Assembly: GCF_031877795.1 (NCBI RefSeq)
Contig: NC_133938.1
Span: 12,494,920 to 12,558,919, forward strand
From: Strix aluco
Lineage: Eukaryota; Chordata; Aves; Strigiformes; Strigidae
Reading direction: 5' to 3'
Length of the DNA: 64,000 nt
The notes under the pieces: model-generated
What the model was told of the DNA's origin: nothing
The model's database searches: none
Seen by the model: the letters and a program-made list of their open reading frames with translations, nothing else
In this document: positions 59,901 to 64,000 of the stretch, piece after piece
How positions within the stretch are numbered: the stretch's first letter is position 1
Layout of the letters: the number at the start of each line of letters is the position of its first letter
Translations under genes and position numbers: made by a program

Positions 59901-62900
59901 TCCCCTAGCGCTGCTCCCACTGACCTGCCTGTTGAGATGTTCTTCCTCTAGCGCAGGTGCCTCCCTTGCTCCCCACAGCATTTTCCTCCCATGCTGCAAT
60001 ACCACGCTGGTCTGTGTTGTGGCTAATTAACATGCCAGGTCTGCTGGCAACTGCCAGGCTGTCGTTGCATCCTACCCATGAGAGCTGCCATTGGCCCTGC
60101 CTGGCAAATGCACTAACTACAGCTCTCTGACAGCTGCTCTGGCATGGAGGGAGATGTGCTGGTGAAGCCCACCCCAGGTGTGAGCCAGGCTGCTGTGAGC
60201 AGCAGGAGGAGAGGGTCCTCTTACCCTCCCTCCCAGACACAGCAGGTTTACATCAGGAAATGGTCCCTTCAAAACTCTCCTGTTAGATGAAAGCTCTTAG
60301 ATGAATGAGCAGCAGGAGGAAAAGTAGGTTACAGACCAGGAGGAGTTGCAAGTTAGAAGAGAGCTGTATGTGCCTCATTTATTGCTGAACTGCTCCCTCC
60401 ATCACAAAAGCCCAAGCTCTCCCCTGCTTCATCTAGGACATGGACTCTCTGAAAGGCTCTGAACGAGTCAGGGCGAGCCTGTCTCTGATCGCTACAATGA
60501 CAGGTACTGTGCCTTCAGTGCCATCAGAGACATACAGACACAAAGCAGCAGCACGAGACCTTTCTGCAGTGCGAAGTACAGTTGCCTCTGCGGGCTGGCA
60601 AACTAGTTACACCCTGAGGCACCACAGGCCAGTGCAGGCATGATGAGATGCTCTGCAGTGAACAGTTGCATGCAAAAAGCAACGGCTTTTACTGAACTAT
60701 CGTCCTCTGCACTAAGACCACCGTGACCAGCAGCGCCCTTCACTGGGCCACAGCACTGGCTGGGAAGCAACGTAGGCTGTAAGTAGCTCTTCTCTTTACC
60801 CTTAGCTGAGCACAGCAGGAGAGTCAGCACACCAAAGGTCCCAGGACGAAGCTGCTGGGATGCCCTCAGCAGTACAAAGGCTCTCTGTACCTCTTGCTCC
60901 CCCCAGATGCAGCTCCTGTGGCCAGCACTGCACCAGTGGTGCTCAGTGCTGAATCCCAACCTGGGCCAAGCCAGCACAGCATGCTGCACCTGCGGGAGCA
61001 ATGCAGGTACAGGCACTGGTGAGCTCTCCCAGCGCTGCGTGGAGGCTCCTTGTGGCTCAGGACAACTGCAGTGAGCTTCATATAAGGTCTGACACACACC
61101 ACACAGTAGGCTGTCCCTGTCCAGGTTCCCAAGCCTTGTGTGCCTGCAGTGACAGGGTCGTCGAGAAGGATTTGCAGACCAGAAAACGGACACCTGGATA
61201 TCCTCAGTCTAAGCCCACTCTGTGCTACTGTGACTGAGAAGGTGCAGAGCTGCTGGGGCAGAGGACTGCAACTCCTCCAGCATGGGGACCTGGTGAAGGG
61301 GAACCGCAGGAGGTGGGACGCAAGGGGGTTAGCTGCTCCCTACCTGGAGTCTGGTAGTTAAGCCGCCTCATCTCGACTGGGTCAGAGGAGTGGGCCAAGA
61401 GTGAGTCCTTCAGGCCGATGGAGTGCTCATCCTTGGAAGAGGGGGAGTGTGCCCTTTTCCTATGGACAGAGAGGACAGAGACAAGCAGGTGAGCTCTGGC
61501 AGAGACCGGCATGAACCACCCTGGGAAGGAGTCTGGGTCCCCGTGTCCCATATACCCAGCTCCATCCCAGGCTCCCTGGGGCTCTGGGCAAGTCGCATCC
61601 TCTTCCATGCTTCCAATTTCCCATCTATGAAACAGGAAGGATCATGTGTAAACAATGGCAGAGGTTTGATTAGTGAGGCACTCTGAAATGTGATATTCTG
61701 TGTAATATTTATTAGAGAAAAAGCAGATAGATGCAAGATGTTATTTCCTCTTACTCTCTCTAGGAACTATTTCCTGTAGTGGAAGGATATAATAAAATTT
61801 TTTTTTTCAAGTATTAGAAATATTTAAATATAGAATGCTGTAATATAATAGTGTAAAGGCTCTTCAGGGTGTGTTTTATTGGGCCATTAATACATGTCTT
61901 GAATGGTTGAAGGCACCCAAGGCGTGTATTAATGGAACAATAAAATACACTGTTGTCTCTTCATGCTATATTTATGCCTAGAGCAATGCCACCACCTCAG
62001 GCTCTTGCTGGAATTCACAGGCAAAGCAGGGACAGATCCAATCAAAAAGTGGACAAGTGAATATTAAGGAAAATCTAATACTGCATGAAGGGTTTCTAGA
62101 GATTGTTTAAGTCCCAATTCTTGCTCTATATTTGGAATGCAGTGGATATACCCATGAGGGGTGTTGGGCAGGAGCCGGACAGCAGTACTCTCTTCCATGT
62201 CTGTGCTGACCCTGACACTTCGCCAACATGCTGAGCACGCAGCAATACGCAGAGACTGTCTTTTGGCTACAGCCCCCAAATGGATTTTGCCTGATGGTGA
62301 ACCCCTCTGCTGACCTGATGTTTTCTGGAAGAGAGGGAGCTGCATCACTGCTAGTCTGCACGAACGCTAGCACATTTACCATCCTGCAAGTTGCAACAGT
62401 CAGCCTCTGCTTTCTATCCCCTTGTGAGGCATTTTGAAGCACCCTGAAGGGCTGCCAGGTTCTGTGCAGAGGCAGCTGCATCCTGCATGGCGGTGACCCC
62501 GAGGCACGCGTGATCAGAAACGCTCTGCACAGACGCAGGGCGCTATGACTTCCATGGGGAGCTGTGCATGCTGGGCTGGCACTAGTGAGAAGCAATTAGG
62601 GAAAATTTAGCGTATAAATCACGAGTGAAACCTGCGTTCCTGCTGTGGCCCAGACTGTGAGCAAGCTCCATCTGCAGCCCGTGGCTGAATCAAACACTGG
62701 AGTTGTTCAATGTGGAGGACCAGCTTGTGAGTCTTACACCACTCTGAGTCATCTGAACATCTCAGAAGCCTTCTAGCTGTCTGGACCAAGACAAAAGAGC
62801 TGAAGGACTGAGAGCATTGATAGAAAGAAAGAAAAATACATGGCAAACAAATAAAGCAGTGTTTCTCCTATCAGGAACACAGCAGGACGTGCCATGTGCT

Positions 62901-63794
62901 ACTGTGTACCAGTCCCTGAGCCCTTGAGCAAAGTGGCCCAGCTTTTCTGGGAATGGGCACAGCACATAATTAATGTTTGTCTCTCTCATTAGCCTAGTCA
63001 GGGCAACTGCTAAACAAACCTCCAGATCCCAAGGTATCCACTGCTACTCAGCTTCAATTCATTCCCATTGTAGATTTGACACTGTGAATATGCTGCACAG
63101 ATACCTTTGGGAGAAAATGCCTCCAAAGAGAAGCTGGACAGCAAAAAAACTGTAGGATAACACAGCATCGCTCTGAGCATGTGGGTGGTGCTGGAAGGGG
63201 ATCTGCTGCTGCATGGGCTAGGACGCAGCAGGGACATGAATGTCAGGTCTGAGCACAGTGCTGCTTCCTGGTGCTCCATCTACACCAAACTCTGGGACAA
63301 AGCAAAGTTAAGCCAAGCTGGGCACAGACTCTATGGGACCCAGGTACAGAAATCCCCCCTGGGGCCATTTTCTCTCCTTAAAGACCAGCAAACACTTTTT
63401 TTTCTTACAATTGCCTGGTATTCCCTTAAAGCTTCCTCAAGAATGCACCTGCATTCTTGACAGAATAGCTCTCAGTCTGAAGTGACTGAGAAAACAAAGA
63501 AACCCCTATAACTGCTGGTGTTGTTGTTCTTTTGATTTTTAATTTAATTGCAAAACCAATCTGGGAAATCTTTATGTTGGATCTGTCTCCCTAAGAGCTG
63601 TGAGAGGCTGACAATTGCTAGGAGGCTGATACCTTTGAGAAAACAGTCTTTGCAAATCCCTAGGGCTGGCATGCTCCGTGCTCCCAAAAACAAAGATGCC
63701 CCTTAGTAGCTTCAGACTTGATTTTTAAAAAGGGAAGTAGACTGAAATTTTAGCAAAACAAGAAGATAAAATGGATTCATACCTTTCTTGCTTA
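29864..63794 (-). CDS. PTPRF: PTPRF (LAR) receptor-type tyrosine phosphatase F, partial (cytoplasmic 3' part)
   Basis: This gene encodes a type I membrane receptor phosphatase of the LAR family, which acts at cell junctions and synapses. Only the cytoplasmic part is in the window. Thirteen constitutive exons on the minus strand are 61459-61344, 55523-55426, 47549-47426, 45410-45235, 39398-39279, 38147-37993, 36700-36415, 34567-34389, 31924-31798, 31571-31446, 30829-30675, 30205-30070, 29932-29864. All junctions have AG/GT ends and matching phase, giving 621 residues from KRAHSPS to FDHYAT. Counted from that Lys, D1 has Tyr95 (KNRY), the WPD loop Asp230 and the Cys262/Arg268 signature. D2 has Leu384 (KNRL), Glu519 (WPE) and Cys553/Arg559. 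Leu and Glu at those D2 sites are the known reason D2 is nearly inactive. Two alternative small exons may lie at 58442-58474 and 63783-63794. The membrane segment, fibronectin and Ig domains are beyond the right edge. PTPRF rather than PTPRD or PTPRS is supported by the juxtamembrane sequence and by the KDM4A neighbour. Confidence 0.95.
30070..30205 (-). CDS. PTPRF: PTPRF exon (D2 signature end)
   Basis: The exon completes the D2 signature ([16 protein letters not shown]), then encodes [20 protein letters not shown] and RPAMVQTE. The acceptor TGCAG is at 30207-30206 and the donor GTGAGT at 30069. Length is 136 nt. Confidence 0.97.
30675..30829 (-). CDS. PTPRF: PTPRF exon (D2 WPE loop and signature Cys)
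   Basis: The exon encodes [20 protein letters not shown], then the segment to GPITVHC plus AG. WPE replaces WPD, so the general acid is Glu, the second known reason D2 has little activity. The signature Cys is retained. Length is 155 nt. Confidence 0.97.
31446..31571 (-). CDS. PTPRF: PTPRF exon (D2)
   Basis: The exon encodes [20 protein letters not shown], then [20 protein letters not shown] and AR, exactly 42 codons and near-identical across the LAR family. The acceptor CACAG is at 31573-31572 and the donor GTGAGT at 31445. Confidence 0.97.
31798..31924 (-). CDS. PTPRF: PTPRF exon (D2)
   Basis: The exon completes an Arg and encodes [20 protein letters not shown], then [20 protein letters not shown] and GR. 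The acceptor CGCAG is at 31926-31925 and the donor GTACGA at 31797. Length is 127 nt. Confidence 0.97.
31925..34388 (-). other. PTPRF: PTPRF intron (2.5 kb) within D2
   Basis: The intron is GC-rich with no recognised repeat, exon or RNA gene. The long antisense and sense open frames around 31850-32355 follow from its GC content and the neighbouring exon. Confidence 0.6.
34389..34567 (-). CDS. PTPRF: PTPRF exon (D2 start)
   Basis: The exon encodes [20 protein letters not shown], then [20 protein letters not shown] and [16 protein letters not shown]. The KNRL motif has Leu in place of the D1 Tyr, a hallmark of the LAR D2 pseudo-domain. The acceptor TTCAG is at 34569-34568. Confidence 0.97.
36415..36700 (-). 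CDS. PTPRF: PTPRF exon (D1 end and D1-D2 linker)
   Basis: The exon completes the D1 signature ([14 protein letters not shown]), then encodes [20 protein letters not shown] with the Q-loop, and the linker through [10 protein letters not shown] into D2. It is the largest exon seen here (286 nt). The donor GTCAGT is at 36414. Confidence 0.97.
37110..37165. repeat. Possible MIR-like fragment in a PTPRF intron
   Basis: The stretch with CCTAACCTGAGTCACTGTCT and CCATAAAATGAGGACAG resembles the reverse-oriented MIR core (compare a typical CATCTGTAAAATGAGG). It is short and diverged. Confidence 0.4.
37993..38147 (-). CDS. PTPRF: PTPRF exon (D1 WPD loop and catalytic Cys)
   Basis: The exon encodes [20 protein letters not shown], carrying the general-acid Asp of the WPD loop, and ends GPMVVHC plus AG. 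It thus contains the catalytic Cys of the [10 protein letters not shown] signature, which is completed in the next exon. Length is 155 nt. Confidence 0.97.
38378..38426 (+). repeat. Short tandem repeat, 19-bp unit, about 2.6 copies
   Basis: The unit AGCAGAGCAGCTCTGTGGG is repeated perfectly at 38378-38396 and 38397-38415, then partially to 38426. It lies in the PTPRF intron between the exons at 37993 and 39279. No function is suggested. Confidence 0.85.
39279..39398 (-). CDS. PTPRF: PTPRF exon (D1)
   Basis: The exon encodes [20 protein letters not shown], then [20 protein letters not shown], exactly 40 codons. The acceptor CACAG is at 39400-39399 and the donor GTATGG at 39278. Confidence 0.96.
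39399..45234 (-). other. PTPRF: PTPRF intron (5.8 kb) within D1
   Basis: The intron is mostly GC-rich with CAGC- and CCTG-rich sequence. Two AT-richer, low-CpG blocks stand out at about 41735-41960 and 44745-44880 and may be conserved elements. Open frames such as 39501-40358 are unsupported. No exon with matching phase was found. Confidence 0.6.
45235..45410 (-). CDS. PTPRF: PTPRF exon (D1)
   Basis: The exon encodes [20 protein letters not shown], then [20 protein letters not shown] and the MTRLEEKSR strand, all core motifs of a receptor phosphatase D1. The acceptor CGCAG is at 45412-45411 and the donor GTACAG at 45234. Length is 176 nt. Confidence 0.97.
47426..47549 (-). CDS. PTPRF: PTPRF exon (D1, pTyr-recognition loop)
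   Basis: The exon encodes [20 protein letters not shown], then [21 protein letters not shown]. The Tyr in KNRY stacks on substrate phosphotyrosine and marks an active domain. The acceptor TACAG is at 47551-47550 and the donor GTAAGA at 47425. Confidence 0.96.
47550..55425 (-). other. PTPRF: PTPRF intron (7.9 kb) before the D1 pTyr-loop exon
   Basis: This is the largest intron in the window. AT-rich blocks at about 49075-49165, 50190-50335 and 51180-51320 contrast with the GC-rich background. A TG run sits at about 51942-51955. I found no supported exon or RNA gene. Confidence 0.6.
55426..55523 (-). CDS. PTPRF: PTPRF exon (start of D1 region)
   Basis: The exon completes Gly and encodes [20 protein letters not shown], then [12 protein letters not shown], the helical lead-in (wedge region) to phosphatase domain D1. 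The acceptor TTGCAG is at 55525-55524 and the donor GTGAGC at 55425. Length is 98 nt. Confidence 0.96.
55524..61343 (-). other. PTPRF: PTPRF intron (5.8 kb) containing the candidate mini-exon
   Basis: Besides the mini-exon candidate at 58442-58474, an AT-rich block at about 59080-59160 stands out. The remaining sequence is GC-rich intron without recognised repeats or genes. Confidence 0.6.
58442..58474 (-). CDS. PTPRF: Candidate 33-nt PTPRF mini-exon (11-residue juxtamembrane insert)
   Basis: On the minus strand a strong polypyrimidine tract and TTTGCAG acceptor (58476-58475) precede exactly 33 nt, followed by GTTAGT. The length is a multiple of three. In the phase required by both neighbours it reads open, as [12 protein letters not shown] before MRDHPP. 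LAR is known to have an alternatively spliced 11-residue insert in this membrane-proximal place, enriched in neural tissue. A long pyrimidine-rich stretch also follows the donor. I recall the position and size of the insert but cannot confirm its sequence. Confidence 0.6.
61344..61459 (-). CDS. PTPRF: PTPRF juxtamembrane exon
   Basis: The exon completes an Arg and encodes [20 protein letters not shown], then [18 protein letters not shown] plus one base of Gly. This nearly matches the human LAR juxtamembrane segment and is quite unlike PTPRD or PTPRS here, which supports the paralogue call. The acceptor CATAG is at 61461-61460 and the donor GTAGGG at 61343. Length is 116 nt. Confidence 0.95.
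61590..61640. repeat. Possible MIR-like fragment in a PTPRF intron
   Basis: CCAATTTCCCATCTATGAAA followed by CAGGAAGGAT resembles a decayed reverse MIR core. It needs a profile search. Confidence 0.35.
61869..61950 (+). ncRNA. Candidate pre-miRNA-like hairpin (or palindromic element) in a PTPRF intron
   Basis: Bases 61869-61901 pair with 61950-61918 over 33 positions with a single 2x2 internal mismatch (GG at 61882-61883 opposite AA at 61936-61937). Three of the pairs are G:U on the plus strand (73:46, 95:24 and 97:22 within 619xx); on the minus strand these become A:C mismatches. The 16-nt loop can form three more pairs (105-107 with 115-117). Length, stem and loop size resemble a pre-miRNA. 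It is antisense to PTPRF. I do not recognise a known miRNA seed, and a small palindromic transposon remnant is an equal possibility. Confidence 0.4.
63783..63794 (-). CDS. PTPRF: Candidate 12-nt PTPRF micro-exon (adds SKQE)
   Basis: On the minus strand a pyrimidine-rich tract and CTAG acceptor (63796-63795) are followed by 12 nt and a GTATGA donor. The next exon begins in phase 2, so with a preceding AG this reads S-K-Q-E and then R-K-R-A into the exon at 61459. PTPRS carries a similar SKPD segment at the same juxtamembrane place, as I remember it. The exon itself is too short for homology to be decisive, and the upstream exon is outside the window. Confidence 0.55.
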
Positions 63795-64000
63795 CTAGAT
63801 CCAGGGAAGAGCAGAAACAGAAGAAAGGAGATATCACTGACACAGAAAGGCACTGACTGCACATGCACAGCAGAGCTCCATTTAATCAGACAACAAAGCC
63901 AGCTCCCGTCCCCGAGCTACAGATACATATGTAAATAGAGAGTCCAGGAGGAGCAGAACCTCGGAGCTGAGCTGATAGAGAATGACCTGCTGTAATTGAA

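Larger units (their letters stand above)
61460..64000 (-). other. PTPRF: PTPRF intronic sequence at the right edge
   Basis: This stretch lies between the juxtamembrane exon and the transmembrane exon, which is not in the window. It holds the hairpin at 61869-61950 within an AT-rich block (about 61760-61985), a possible MIR fragment and the 12-nt micro-exon candidate. I looked for a hydrophobic membrane-spanning exon and did not find one. Confidence 0.65.

Noticed and set aside
63795..64000. Transmembrane exon of PTPRF at the right edge
   Set aside because: No hydrophobic run of the expected kind is encoded on the minus strand here, so the exon must lie further right.

Overview
This window is vertebrate nuclear DNA, almost certainly from a bird. 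The evidence is compact spliced genes, several chicken-repeat-1 (CR1) LINE 3' ends with the typical terminal ATTCTGTG repeats, and one avian-type solo LTR with a perfect 5-bp target-site duplication. There are no operons, CRISPR arrays or prokaryotic signals. Two protein-coding genes account for all recognisable coding sequence. Both lie on the minus strand, in the order PTPRF then KDM4A in the direction of transcription, which matches the neighbour order known in mammals.

Left part (1-24460): KDM4A (JMJD2A), a histone H3K9/H3K36 demethylase. All 21 coding exons could be placed with consistent splice phases, giving 1060 residues (human: 1064). The start codon is at 23308 inside a large CpG island (about 22560-24460). 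The stop codon is at 865-867, and the 3' UTR runs to or past the left edge. Catalytic, zinc-binding, PHD and Tudor landmarks fall where they should. One notable change is Ser at residue 274, two residues before the iron ligand His276, where I remember Gly in other KDM4 proteins. A solo LTR (7897-8502) sits about 150 bp upstream of the exon that opens the PHD region.

Middle (24461-28250): an intergenic stretch of about 4 kb with a CR1 fragment, A-tracts and no gene I can support.

Right part (28250-64000): the 3' part of PTPRF (LAR), a receptor tyrosine phosphatase. Thirteen constitutive exons encode the cytoplasmic region (about 621 residues): juxtamembrane segment, active phosphatase domain D1 and low-activity domain D2, ending in the family's usual C-terminus. 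The transmembrane segment and ectodomain lie beyond the right edge. Two further exon candidates are in phase: a 33-nt mini-exon (58442-58474) and a 12-nt micro-exon (63783-63794). Both would add residues to the juxtamembrane region.

The least explained structure is an 82-nt, nearly perfect hairpin at 61869-61950 in a PTPRF intron. Its three non-Watson-Crick pairs are all G:U when read on the plus strand, so it folds better antisense to PTPRF. It resembles a pre-miRNA or a small palindromic element. Several AT-rich, low-CpG blocks inside GC-rich PTPRF introns look like possible conserved non-coding elements, but that cannot be tested without alignments. I saw no convincing novel multi-gene system.
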